Of a stretch of DNA of 13,028 nt, positions 1 to 6,766 are shown piece after piece. Made by a program: the position numbers and the translations under genes. The notes beneath the pieces were generated by a model, which worked only from the letters and a program-made list of their open reading frames with translations, was not told where the DNA came from and made no database searches. Every line of letters begins with the position of its first letter. Positions within the stretch are counted from its first letter, which is position 1. This DNA is from Alistipes sp. (GTDB taxonomy: Bacteria; Bacteroidota; Bacteroidia; Bacteroidales; Rikenellaceae), in assembly GCA_017560305.1 (NCBI GenBank), contig JAFYOF010000003.1:1-13028 (forward strand), read 5' to 3'.

Positions 1-68
1 ATCAATCCCTTGCCAACGCGACGGCACAACTCCGCACGACGCGCCATATAAATCTCTTTTGTAAACAT
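1..68 (-). CDS. Probable Xaa-Pro aminopeptidase (aminopeptidase P), N-terminal fragment
   Basis: Only the first 22 codons are in the window; the gene runs off the left edge. The start is the CAT at 66-68 read on the minus strand. The peptide begins MFTKEIYMARRAELCRRVG, which resembles the start of Bacteroidetes aminopeptidase P proteins (MF-K-x-Y-xx-RR-xx-L pattern). These are M24 'pita-bread' metallopeptidases that remove an N-terminal residue preceding proline. No catalytic residues are visible, so the family call rests on this short N-terminal pattern alone. The gene lies downstream of the U32 gene on the same strand, separated by about 168 bp, and could share its transcript. Confidence 0.55.
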   Translation of the reverse strand, partial: MFTKEIYMARRAELCRRVGKGL

Positions 69-200
69 AATATTTTGTAGTTTTAAGTTTTTATTCCTTT
101 ACTTTGCTTCCACTAAATTCCTGCTCTTTCTGCTCAATTCATTCTTGACTCAACCGAGAAGCATCAGAAGGTGAGGAATTTTTAGGCACAACTGCCGAAA

Positions 201-239
201 TTCAATTTTGAATTTTGAATTCTAAATTTTGAATTTCTA
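201..239 (-). repeat. AATTCAAAATT repeat cluster at the end of the U32 gene
   Basis: Read on the minus strand, three copies of AATTCAAAATT follow and overlap the U32 stop codon: 235-225, 221-211 and 214-204, the last two overlapping. The copy nearest the gene begins inside the stop codon as TAGAAATTCAAAATT (239-225). The same 15-mer ends the polyprenyl synthase gene. The rest of the gap, down to 69, shows no gene. Confidence 0.7.
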
Positions 240-1496
240 ATGTGTTGCCTCTGCCGCTGGCACCATCTTATAGAGTTTATCGCCGCGGCGCACCAACTCG
301 GGCACCTTGATTGAGCAATAGACACCCTTGGGGATGTGGGCAACGACCTTCTCGTGGAGGGTCAAACCCTCGGCACGCTGCTCCACAGCGCCTGTGGTCT
401 CGCCCATCCAGATGAGGTTATCGCCCTCGCTGATGGTGTCCGCCTCGGTCAGCACCTCGGCAACGGAAATCTTCTTGAAGAAGTTAGTCACCTTGCCGAC
501 ATAGACCTTGCGCTCGGTAGCCGATGAGCCGTAGTGAGCCGTATGCTCCGCCATTGGGCGACCAGCATAGTAACCCTCCCAGAAGCCGCGGTTAAAGACA
601 GTCAGCAGACGCTCCTTGAGTGATGCTGCCAGTTCGGGGGTATATTCGCCCGCCTCCATAGCCTTCAGCGCCGCATCGTAACTCTCCACCACACGCTTCA
701 CATACTCCGCGCCACGCGCTCGACCCTCAATCTTCAAGACGCGCACACCCGCCGAGATAAACTTGTCGAGGAAGTCGATTGTGCACAAATCCTTTGGAGA
801 GAGGATGTAGCGGCCATCGGTTGCCAACTGATGACCCGTCTGCTCGTCGGTGATGATATACTTGCGGCGGCAAATCTGTCGGCACGCACCTCGGTTTGCC
901 GAGCAGTGTGACTCGTGCTCGCTCAAATAGCACTTGCCCGAGATAGCCATACACAACGCTCCGTGGGCGAACATCTCGATGCGCAGGCGCTCGCCGCGAG
1001 GACCACGCAGGTCGCGCTCCTCAATCTGCTGGGAGATATGGGCAATCTGCTCAAGGCTCAACTCGCGTGCCAGCACAACCACATCAGCCCACTGCGAGTA
1101 GAATTCGGCAGCCTCGATGTTGGAGATGTTGCACTGGGTCGAGATATGCACCTCCATACCCACCTTGCGGCAATACATAATGGCGGCGACATCTGCCGCG
1201 ATAACGGCGTCGATGCCCTCCTTAACGGCGCGGTCGATAACCTCGCGCACCGCCTCCATCTCGTTATCGTAGAGGATGGTGTTTACGGTGAGGTAGGTCT
1301 TAACGCCCGCCTCGTGGGCAATCTTCACAATATTGGCGAGGTCGTCGAGGGTGAAGTTCACTGCCGACTTTGCTCGCATATTCAACACGCCCACACCGAA
1401 GTAGATGGCATCGGCACCCGCCTTGATGGCTGCGTGCAACGACTCCATACACCCCACGGGCGCCATAATCTCGATATCTTTTCTTTTAATTGTCAT
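237..1496 (-). CDS. Peptidase U32 family protein, TrhP/YegQ-like tRNA hydroxylation enzyme
   Basis: This is a 419-residue protein. The signature EMFAHGALCMAISGKCYLS at residues 174-192 matches the U32 pattern E-x-F-x2-G-[SA]-x-C-x4-G-x-C-x-x-S. Cysteines at about 182, 189, 198, 205 and 209 form the cluster expected for the Fe-S centre of the family. The N-terminal half (MAPVG, AGADAIYFG, LTVNT, DAVIAADV) reads as a TIM-barrel. In Escherichia coli the relative TrhP (YegQ) works with prephenate in 5-hydroxyuridine formation at tRNA position 34. That role is inferred here; despite the family name, peptidase activity is not expected. The start at 1496 is preferred because a longer reading from 1541 adds 15 residues encoded by a palindromic repeat. 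The gene follows the polyprenyl synthase on the same strand, 103 bp away, with the repeat hairpin just 14 nt before its start codon. Confidence 0.9.
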   Translation of the reverse strand: MTIKRKDIEIMAPVGCMESLHAAIKAGADAIYFGVGVLNMRAKSAVNFTLDDLANIVKIAHEAGVKTYLTVNTILYDNEMEAVREVIDRAVKEGIDAVIAADVAAIMYCRKVGMEVHISTQCNISNIEAAEFYSQWADVVVLARELSLEQIAHISQQIEERDLRGPRGERLRIEMFAHGALCMAISGKCYLSEHESHCSANRGACRQICRRKYIITDEQTGHQLATDGRYILSPKDLCTIDFLDKFISAGVRVLKIEGRARGAEYVKRVVESYDAALKAMEAGEYTPELAASLKERLLTVFNRGFWEGYYAGRPMAEHTAHYGSSATERKVYVGKVTNFFKKISVAEVLTEADTISEGDNLIWMGETTGAVEQRAEGLTLHEKVVAHIPKGVYCSIKVPELVRRGDKLYKMVPAAEATH

Positions 1497-1510
1497 AAGT
1501 ATTTTGTTTG

Positions 1511-1581
1511 ATCTTCGGGAGCGGGGGGGGGTGACGCGCAAAGCGCGTTACGCTCCCGAAGATACGCCCCGAAACGAGGCG
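1511..1581 (-). repeat. Palindromic intergenic element, copy 1
   Basis: On the minus strand the copy has two hairpins. Hairpin A (1581-1565) has arms CGCCTCG and CGGGGCG around TTT. Hairpin B has outer arms ATCTTCGGGAGC (1563-1552) and GCTCCCGAAGAT (1522-1511), a perfect 12-bp stem. Inside B, GTAACGCGC and GCGCGTCAC pair around TTT (one A-C mismatch on this strand), and a run of nine C (1531-1523) fills one side. Copies 2 and 3 lie at 6480-6538 and 9671-9742. The copy sits in the leader of the U32 gene. Confidence 0.85.
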
Positions 1582-1587
1582 CTCTAT

Positions 1588-1602
1588 AATTTTGAATTTC
1601 TA
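1588..1602 (-). repeat. TAGAAATTCAAAATT repeat over the polyprenyl synthase stop codon
   Basis: On the minus strand the 15-mer TAGAAATTCAAAATT starts with the stop codon of the polyprenyl synthase gene. It is identical to 239-225 at the end of the U32 gene. AATTCAAAATT also occurs on the plus strand at 6197-6207 and 6310-6320, downstream of the M28 gene. Confidence 0.75.
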
Positions 1603-2574
1603 TTTCTCTCTGCCCATCAGGTTCTGGGCGAACTCCTTGAGGTAGATGGTGCGCTCCTCCTCAATCTCCAGCGTCGAAAGGATTGACAACGCACGCTCGA
1701 AGCGGGTTGTAATCTGCTGGTTGATGATGCGTGGAATGTCGTAACGGTCGTAGACCTCCTTCACACGGGCAATCTTCTCGTCGTCAGAGAGCGACGCATC
1801 GAGGTGGGTGTTACGCAAAACCTCACGATCCTCCTCCGTAGCGCGGCTCATAGCGTTGAGCATCAGACAGGTCTTCTTACCCTCCAGAATGTCGCCACCG
1901 ATGCGCTTGCCGAGCACCTTCTCGGTGCCATAACTGTCGAGCAGGTCATCCTGCAACTGGAACGCCAGACCCAACTCCAACGCATAGCGGTAAATCTTGC
2001 GCGAGTCCTCCTCCGAGGCATTGCCCAGAATAGCGCCAATCATCGCCGAGCCCGCCAGCAGAACAGAGGTCTTGAGTTCAATCATATTCATATACTCCGC
2101 TACAGCGACCTTCTGACGATGCTCGAAGTCCATATCGTACTGCTGACCCTCACACACCTGCAAAGCCATCTCGGTGAAGATGTCAAGGATGCGTGGCAAC
2201 TTCTCCTCGGGCACATTGCGCAACAACTTGTAGGCGTAAATCATCATAGCGTCACCCGACAGAATGGCTACATTCTCGCCCCACTCGGCAAATACCGATG
2301 GCTTGCCACGGCGCACCACGGCGTTGTCCATAATGTCGTCGTGCAGCAGGGTAAAGTTGTGGAACATCTCCACCGCCGAGGCTGCCGACATAGCCTCGCG
2401 CACATCACCACCAAACGCCTCGCAGCACAAAAGCAGCAGCGTAGGGCGGATGCGCTTGCCGCCACCCGACATCGCATAGAGGATTGGCTGGTACAAAAGT
2501 TGTGGCTCCTCGGGGAGTTGAATCTGAGCGAGATAGTTCTCAAACAGAGACAATATTTCTTCGTTGTTTCTCAT
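1600..2574 (-). CDS. Polyprenyl diphosphate synthase (trans-isoprenyl, probably short chain)
   Basis: This 324-residue protein condenses isopentenyl diphosphate with allylic diphosphates in the cytosol, supplying isoprenoid chains. The motifs are complete: GGGKRIRP at 37-44, the first aspartate-rich motif DDIMD at 79-83 followed by RRGKPS, KTS at 168-170, FQLQDDLLD with the second DDxxD at 209-213, and GKK at 232-234. The residue five before the first motif is Phe74, and the motif lacks the two-residue insert of bacterial FPP synthases. In this family a bulky residue at that place limits chain length, so a C15-C20 product (FPP or GGPP) is more likely than the long quinone tail. That is an inference from one position. 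Length is normal for the family. The gene is first in a minus-strand run with the U32 gene, and divergent from the ROK kinase across 133 bp. Confidence 0.92.
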   Translation of the reverse strand: MRNNEEILSLFENYLAQIQLPEEPQLLYQPILYAMSGGGKRIRPTLLLLCCEAFGGDVREAMSAASAVEMFHNFTLLHDDIMDNAVVRRGKPSVFAEWGENVAILSGDAMMIYAYKLLRNVPEEKLPRILDIFTEMALQVCEGQQYDMDFEHRQKVAVAEYMNMIELKTSVLLAGSAMIGAILGNASEEDSRKIYRYALELGLAFQLQDDLLDSYGTEKVLGKRIGGDILEGKKTCLMLNAMSRATEEDREVLRNTHLDASLSDDEKIARVKEVYDRYDIPRIINQQITTRFERALSILSTLEIEEERTIYLKEFAQNLMGREK

Positions 2575-2604
2575 CGCAAGAAAATTTTTTCAATGTTAAT
2601 GCCC

Positions 2605-2612
2605 CAAATTTA
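2605..2612 (-). promoter_or_regulatory. Possible Bacteroidetes -7 element for the polyprenyl synthase gene
   Basis: TAAATTTG on the minus strand matches TAnnTTTG exactly and lies about 30 nt before the start codon. No TTTG is found at the expected upstream distance, so this is a half-supported promoter. Confidence 0.4.
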
Positions 2613-2620
2613 ATAAAAAG

Positions 2621-2652
2621 TTTGAAGAAAAAGAATTTTATCATTAACTTTG
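2621..2652 (+). promoter_or_regulatory. Bacteroidetes-type promoter for the ROK kinase
   Basis: TTTG at 2621-2624 (-33) is followed after exactly 20 nt by TAACTTTG at 2645-2652, an exact TAnnTTTG (-7). This fits the primary sigma factor promoter of Bacteroides. Transcription would start near 2658, giving a leader of about 50 nt. Confidence 0.8.
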
Positions 2653-2707
2653 ACAAACCAACTACAGTATAAACATTAATTTTTAACAATAAAGAACTTT
2701 AAGAGTT

Positions 2708-3715
2708 ATGAAAAAATTGGCTATGGGTATCGACATTGGCGGTACAAATACAGCATTCGGTTTGGTTGACGAGGAGGGTACGATCTTTTGTGAGTCAGCA
2801 ATCTCAACCGAGAGATACAAGAAATTTGACGATTACGAGAACTATGTAAAGACTTTGTGCGAGTCGATGAAGGCGCTCATCAGCAGCGTATCGTTCGACT
2901 TTGAGTTGATTGGTATCGGTATCGGTGCGCCTAACGCAAACTACCACAAGGGTACTATCGAGACTCCAGCAAACCTTTGGAAGTTCCGCGACGACGAGCC
3001 TAATCCAGACGAGAGCCGCCGTATGTTCTACTTCGTGGACGATGTGAAGAAGTATTTCCCAGGCGTGGAGGTGCTCATCACAAACGACGCTAACGCTGCC
3101 GCTATCGGCGAGGGCGTGTTCGGTAACGCAAAGGGTATGGATGACTATGTTGTCATCACTCTCGGTACAGGTCTCGGCTCTGGTATCGTGAGCAACGGCG
3201 AGATGATTTACGGTCACGATGGTTTCGCAGGCGAGTATGGCCACATTATGGTTGATAGCCGCGTGACAGGCCGCGAGTGCGGTTGCGGTCGCCGTGGTTG
3301 CCTGGAGGCTTACGCATCGGCTACTGGTATCAAGCGTACGGCGTTTGAGTTGATGGCAAAGATGAACTGCGACAGCGAGTTGCGCGACACTCCATTCTCA
3401 AAGTTCGAGGCTGTGATGCTCTCAATCGCTGCTGACAAGGGCGACGCTATCGCAAAGGAGGCATTCCGCTACACTGGCGAGGTATTGGGTAAGGCATTGG
3501 CTGACCTGGTTGCTACTACATCTCCAAAGGCTATCATCCTCTTCGGTGGCTTGGCAAAGGCTGGCAAGCACATCTTCGAGCCTACAAAGTGGTATATGGA
3601 GGAGAATATGTTGCCTATGTTCAAGAACAAGGTTGAGTTGTTGCCTTCAGGTATCGAGGGCAAGAATGCCGCTATCCTCGGCTCATCAGCCCTTATCTGG
3701 CAGAAGCAGAAGTAA
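2708..3715 (+). CDS. ROK family sugar kinase, probably glucokinase
   Basis: This 335-residue cytosolic kinase phosphorylates a hexose with ATP, most likely glucose to glucose-6-phosphate. Visible motifs are: phosphate-1 loop DIGGTN (9-14); TNDANAAA with the catalytic-base Asp127; phosphate-2 loop TLGTGLGSG (151-159); GEYGHI with Glu176 and His179; and CGCGRRGCLE (191-200). The zinc ligands of ROK proteins, His179 and Cys191/193/198, are all present, and Glu176 and Glu200 fit the sugar-binding positions. FGG at 274-276 in the C-terminal lobe is the adenosine-side motif. No N-terminal helix-turn-helix is present, so it is a kinase and not a ROK repressor. The exact sugar cannot be read from sequence; N-acetylmannosamine or another hexose is possible. 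It is monocistronic by appearance, with its own promoter and terminator. Confidence 0.92.
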   Translation: MKKLAMGIDIGGTNTAFGLVDEEGTIFCESAISTERYKKFDDYENYVKTLCESMKALISSVSFDFELIGIGIGAPNANYHKGTIETPANLWKFRDDEPNPDESRRMFYFVDDVKKYFPGVEVLITNDANAAAIGEGVFGNAKGMDDYVVITLGTGLGSGIVSNGEMIYGHDGFAGEYGHIMVDSRVTGRECGCGRRGCLEAYASATGIKRTAFELMAKMNCDSELRDTPFSKFEAVMLSIAADKGDAIAKEAFRYTGEVLGKALADLVATTSPKAIILFGGLAKAGKHIFEPTKWYMEENMLPMFKNKVELLPSGIEGKNAAILGSSALIWQKQK

Positions 3716-3733
3716 TCGAATTTCAGACTTTAG

Positions 3734-3772
3734 TGGGTGGTTGTCGGGCACTCCCGACAGCCCCCATTTTTT
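3734..3772 (+). terminator. Rho-independent terminator after the ROK kinase
   Basis: TGTCGGG (3742-3748) pairs with CCCGACA (3753-3759) around a 4-nt loop. The stem is extended by G-C pairs with one mismatch and followed by six T (3767-3772). Confidence 0.85.
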
Positions 3773-3816
3773 ATTCGACTTCAGCAAGGCTTATATTATG
3801 AAAAGAATATTCATTT

Positions 3817-4599
3817 ATGCCCATTATAAAGAGAAATAAATTTTTTCTAATTATTATTTTGCTTCTCACATTTAGCGTTTGCGCTCTTGCTCAACAAGGG
3901 CATATAGAGAGAGTGGCACCCACCAAACAGACCATTGACTCTATATTAAGCGTTATGCAGACCACACCCTGCTGGCGAGTAGTAGAAGCGTATAAGTATG
4001 GGCAAAGATATGGTTATATTGGCGGGAAGATAATATTCCCGTACAAAGAAATTTTATTCCATTTTTCCGATTGTGCAACAATACTATACGAGAACTATGA
4101 TACACAAGACAGAGGAATAGGATGTTTCCTAACACAAGAAGAGTGTTCTTATAGTGCATCCGATATTACCCATTTCTCAGATTCATTGTTGATTATTAAG
4201 GATATTTCATTCCCTAATGGCGATTCGCGACGCAACATATACCGCTATGCGCTTGCGCCAGCATCAAAACGAGATTTAGAGGAGTTGAAATCAAAGTATC
4301 AGAGGAGACAAAACACTCATACTGCGAATAAAGTTGTTTCAATCTATCAACAAGATTTGCCATTGGAATTTTTATCTGCAAAAGAGAAAGAGAGACTTCT
4401 ACTTGAAGCCATCATTCGCGAAAATGGGCTTGATAGGAAACTTGCGCTAAAGTGTTATTATATGAATATTCAGCGCGATATGAGTTTTCAACCAAAAATC
4501 TCTAACGCTGTCGCCTATCCACCCTTGCACCCCATTGCCACGATGCGGGCAGAGCAGATTGAGGCGAAACCGTCGCTACGAAAAAGTAGAAACAGATAG
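3817..4599 (+). CDS. Hypothetical secreted protein, AT-rich gene
   Basis: This is a 260-residue protein I do not recognise. The N-terminus (KRNK, a hydrophobic stretch at about 8-22, then CALAQ) is a signal peptide with probable cleavage after ALA near residue 25, so it is likely periplasmic or exported. The mature part has no motif I can name. It has an aromatic-rich stretch (YKYGQRYGYIGG at about 54-65), four cysteines in the mature part, and a charged helical stretch (LSAKEKERLLLEAIIRENG). The gene is visibly richer in A+T than its neighbours. Its last 100 bp return to GC-rich sequence and encode a basic tail, which may be acquired sequence. No Shine-Dalgarno sequence is seen. A competing ATG at 3798 gives only 13 codons. 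It is followed by the M28 gene after 22 bp and may be co-transcribed with it. Confidence 0.65.
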   Translation: MPIIKRNKFFLIIILLLTFSVCALAQQGHIERVAPTKQTIDSILSVMQTTPCWRVVEAYKYGQRYGYIGGKIIFPYKEILFHFSDCATILYENYDTQDRGIGCFLTQEECSYSASDITHFSDSLLIIKDISFPNGDSRRNIYRYALAPASKRDLEELKSKYQRRQNTHTANKVVSIYQQDLPLEFLSAKEKERLLLEAIIRENGLDRKLALKCYYMNIQRDMSFQPKISNAVAYPPLHPIATMRAEQIEAKPSLRKSRNR

Positions 4600-4621
4600 T
4601 TATTTATAGAAGTATTTAATA

Positions 4622-6139
4622 ATGAAGAGACTTTTAATTCTGGCACTCGCTGTGTTGCCCACACTTGGTTGGGGACAGAGTGCCGCAGTGAAGAAGATTA
4701 TGGAGATGGCGCGTGAGGATAACCGCACGATGCAGCATCTCGACATATTGTGTAACCGCTTTGGTGGTCGCCCAGCGGGCTCTGACGCCTGCGACAACGC
4801 CGCCGACTGGGCTGTCCGCTGCTTCGAGCAGTGGGGCTATGAGGTTGCCGTAGAGAAGGCGGGCGAGTTGAGCGTGGGCTTCAACCGTGGCGGCTGGTGG
4901 GGTCAGATGACTGGCGAGGAGCATATGCCGCTCCATTTCGCAACACCATCCTACACCGCAGGAACGAAAGGCCCACAGCGTGGTCATGTGGTTATCGAGC
5001 CACGCACACAGGAGCAGGTAAACCGCGTAAAACATCTGCTCAAGGGCTCGTGGGTGCTGCTGAACGGACACAACCGCGGCTGGTCATTCGGCTACGGCAA
5101 GGAGTGGGACGAGCGACGCGAGCAGATTATCGCTGCCAACGCCGAGGCCGAGAAGTGGAATCGTGAGCACTCGGGCGAGGATGGTGAGAAGAAGCACATC
5201 GACGACGACACAGCTCCGCTGTTCTACAACCAAATGGTCGAGGCGGGCGTCCTCGGCTTTGTGCAGAAGGGCTCGGTGCCTATCTGCGCACTCTATGACC
5301 GCGATGTCATCCGCGAAAAGATTCCTTTCGACTCGTTGCCAACCGTGCCAAACATCATCCTCGATGAGCATCAGTTCGACCACATCTACCGTATGGCGCG
5401 CGAAAGAAGAAATGTGCAGCTGGAGTTCGACATCCGCAACTACTTTAAGATAGGTCCTGTGGCTTACAACAATGTTGTGGCGACAATCAAGGGCGCGAAG
5501 TACCCCGACGAGTATGTCATCGTGGGCGCGCACCTCGACTCATACGATGTGGCTACGGGCGGCGTGGATTGCGGCTCGGGCGTATCGGCTGTGATGGAGG
5601 CTGCGAGAATGATTGCGATGTCGGGTGCAAAGCCTGACCGCACAATCATCTTCGTACTCTTTGCTGCCGAGGAGTTCGGTCTGCTCGGATCACAGGCGTG
5701 GCTGAAGGCACACCCAGAGATGAAGGATAAGATTTCGAATATGTTCAACCGCGATGGCGGACCTATGCCTTACACTGGTTTCTCGGCGCCAAAGTCACTG
5801 GTGAAGGAGTATGAGAAGATTTCTGAGCCATTGCGTCAGTTGTACCCACAGTACGGCTTCAAGATTAACGAACTCAAGCCTTACGACAAGCCAAAGAACC
5901 TCGGCGGAAACGACTCATCGACATTCGCGGTGGCGGGCATCCCTACCCTGCAGATGTATGAGTGGACCGACCCTACGGGCTACGGATTCGAGTACGGCGA
6001 GATTTGGCACACCGAGCGTGACATCTACAACAAGAGCATCCCCGAGTATCAGGAGCAGGCTGCCACAGCCCTCGCCATTATGGTTCTCGGCACAGCCAAC
6101 CTCGACAAGAAGTTGCCTCGCGAGGAGATTTACAAGTAG
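4622..6139 (+). CDS. Secreted M28 family metallopeptidase with PA-like insert
   Basis: This 505-residue zinc exopeptidase has a signal peptide (MKRLLILALAVLPTLGWGQ, cleavage near residue 18-20). The N-terminal CNRFGGRPAGS (44-54) is typical of M28 peptidases related to carboxypeptidase Q. A region at about 115-275 (HVVIEP, LKGSWVLLNG, MVEAGVLGFVQKGS) looks like a protease-associated domain. The M28 active site is intact: His304 and Asp306 (AHLDS), bridging Asp316, catalytic Glu350 and ligand Glu351 (AAEE), Asp378 (NRDGG) and His463 (WHTERD). The bridging-Asp motif reads GVDCGSG, where relatives usually have GxxDNxxG, so Cys317 replaces the common Asn. The likely role is removal of single residues from peptides outside the cytoplasm; substrate preference cannot be read. 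It is 22 bp downstream of the hypothetical secreted protein and is followed by a terminator. Confidence 0.9.
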   Translation: MKRLLILALAVLPTLGWGQSAAVKKIMEMAREDNRTMQHLDILCNRFGGRPAGSDACDNAADWAVRCFEQWGYEVAVEKAGELSVGFNRGGWWGQMTGEEHMPLHFATPSYTAGTKGPQRGHVVIEPRTQEQVNRVKHLLKGSWVLLNGHNRGWSFGYGKEWDERREQIIAANAEAEKWNREHSGEDGEKKHIDDDTAPLFYNQMVEAGVLGFVQKGSVPICALYDRDVIREKIPFDSLPTVPNIILDEHQFDHIYRMARERRNVQLEFDIRNYFKIGPVAYNNVVATIKGAKYPDEYVIVGAHLDSYDVATGGVDCGSGVSAVMEAARMIAMSGAKPDRTIIFVLFAAEEFGLLGSQAWLKAHPEMKDKISNMFNRDGGPMPYTGFSAPKSLVKEYEKISEPLRQLYPQYGFKINELKPYDKPKNLGGNDSSTFAVAGIPTLQMYEWTDPTGYGFEYGEIWHTERDIYNKSIPEYQEQAATALAIMVLGTANLDKKLPREEIYK

Positions 6140-6165
6140 AGTTTTTCTCGTTGATATTTTTATAG

Positions 6166-6193
6166 AAAAGGTTGCCCACGGGCAGCCTTTTTT
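6166..6193 (+). terminator. Rho-independent terminator after the M28 peptidase
   Basis: GGTTGCC (6170-6176) pairs with GGCAGCC (6181-6187), with one G-T pair, around CACG. A flanks the 5' arm, and six T follow (6188-6193). Confidence 0.85.
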
Positions 6194-6196
6194 GTT

Positions 6197-6320
6197 AATT
6201 CAAAATTCAGAATTATTGGGGGTTGGGCAGAATTTTTTTCGCTCTTTTGTAAAACAGGCGTTACGCCTGCCGAGCGGAGCAGCGAAAAGCCACCCTTGCG
6301 GTGGGTTAAAATTCAAAATT
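6197..6320 (+). repeat. AATTCAAAATT copies flanking a composite palindrome
   Basis: AATTCAAAATT occurs at 6197-6207 and 6310-6320. Between them TTTTCGCT (6236-6243) pairs perfectly with AGCGAAAA (6281-6288). This stem encloses the hairpin CAGGCG-TTA-CGCCTG (6255-6269), which recurs at 6570 and 6635. A small stem, CCACC-CTTGC-GGTGG, follows near 6290-6305. No coding sequence is evident. Confidence 0.7.
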
Positions 6321-6396
6321 AGAGATTGCCTCCTCCGCCAACGAAGATAGATTTATTGCTATTCTCTCGTCCCAACGCCCTATCCAACAAAGGTAG

Positions 6397-6463
6397 ATTC
6401 CCATCATTTTCACTTACACCCTAACCTGTTTTCCTAATGTTACAAGATGTGAAAATGGGGAAT
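6397..6463. repeat. Long inverted repeat upstream of the EF-G2-like gene
   Basis: ATTCCC (6397-6402) pairs with GGGAAT (6458-6463). After a small internal loop, ATTTTCAC (6406-6413) pairs with GTGAAAAT (6449-6456). The loop is 35 nt. The arms carry the ATTTTCAC motif that also occurs at 6768 and 6804. It lacks a T-run and does not resemble a terminator. Confidence 0.6.
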
Positions 6464-6479
6464 GACATTATTTTAATCT

Positions 6480-6538
6480 CGCCTCGTGGCGAGGCGTATC
6501 TTCTGGGGCGTAACGCGCTTTCCAACCGCCCCGAAGAT
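6480..6538 (+). repeat. Palindromic intergenic element, copy 2 (degenerate)
   Basis: Hairpin A is perfect here: CGCCTCG-TGG-CGAGGCG (6480-6496). Hairpin B keeps its outer arms ATCTTCTGGGGC (6498-6509) and GCCCCGAAGAT (6528-6538), with one bulged T. The inner right arm and the C-run are replaced by TTTCCAACC. The left flank AATGACATT (6461-6469) is shared with copy 3 (9651-9659). Confidence 0.8.
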
Positions 6539-6674
6539 AAAATTCATTTGTAGCAAAGTAAATGCAAAACAGGCGTTACGCCTGCCCAACCGTCCCCGAA
6601 GATAAAATTCATTTGTAGCAAAGAAAATGTAAAACAGGCGTTACGCCTGCCCTGCCCGCCCCCGAAGATAAATT
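6529..6674 (+). repeat. Tandem repeat, units of 65 and 66 bp
   Basis: GAAGATAAA starts at 6533, 6598 and 6664. Units 1 and 2 are nearly identical: CCCCGAAGATAAAATTCATT, then TGTAGCAAAG(T/A)AAATG, then AAAACAGGCGTTACGCCTG. A third, truncated unit begins at 6664. Each full unit contains the hairpin CAGGCG-TTA-CGCCTG (6570-6584 and 6635-6649). Confidence 0.85.
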
Positions 6675-6766
6675 TTTATTCCTCAATCATTTCCCTCTCT
6701 TTTTCCTCCCCTACCCTAAAATCACCATTCCTCCTATTATAATAAAGGTGTGGGCAAGTGATGAAT

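Noticed and set aside
915..1511. Long plus-strand open frame opposite the U32 gene, and similar frames opposite the polyprenyl synthase and M28 genes
   Set aside because: They are antisense shadows of genes with complete conserved motifs, and their own translations show no family features.
1497..1541. Longer start for the U32 protein adding MRVTPPRSRRSNKIL
   Set aside because: The extra codons come from the palindromic repeat and its G-run, and the family N-terminus begins at the MTIKRKDIEIMAPVG start.
2649..2684. Alternative ROK promoter TTTG (2649) with TAATTTTT (2677)
   Set aside because: The spacing is 24 nt and the -7 box is imperfect; the pair at 2621 and 2645 fits exactly.
3798..3839. 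ATG at 3798 as the start of the hypothetical secreted protein
   Set aside because: It opens only a 13-codon frame; the signal peptide is read in the other frame from 3817. A sequencing frameshift joining the two cannot be excluded but is not needed.
6141..6350. Plus-strand open frame running past the M28 stop codon
   Set aside because: It is the out-of-frame tail of a shadow frame that crosses a terminator and repeat palindromes.
6529..6674. Tandem repeats considered as a CRISPR array
   Set aside because: There are only two full units, with no unique spacers between identical repeats and no cas genes nearby; differences are scattered point changes.
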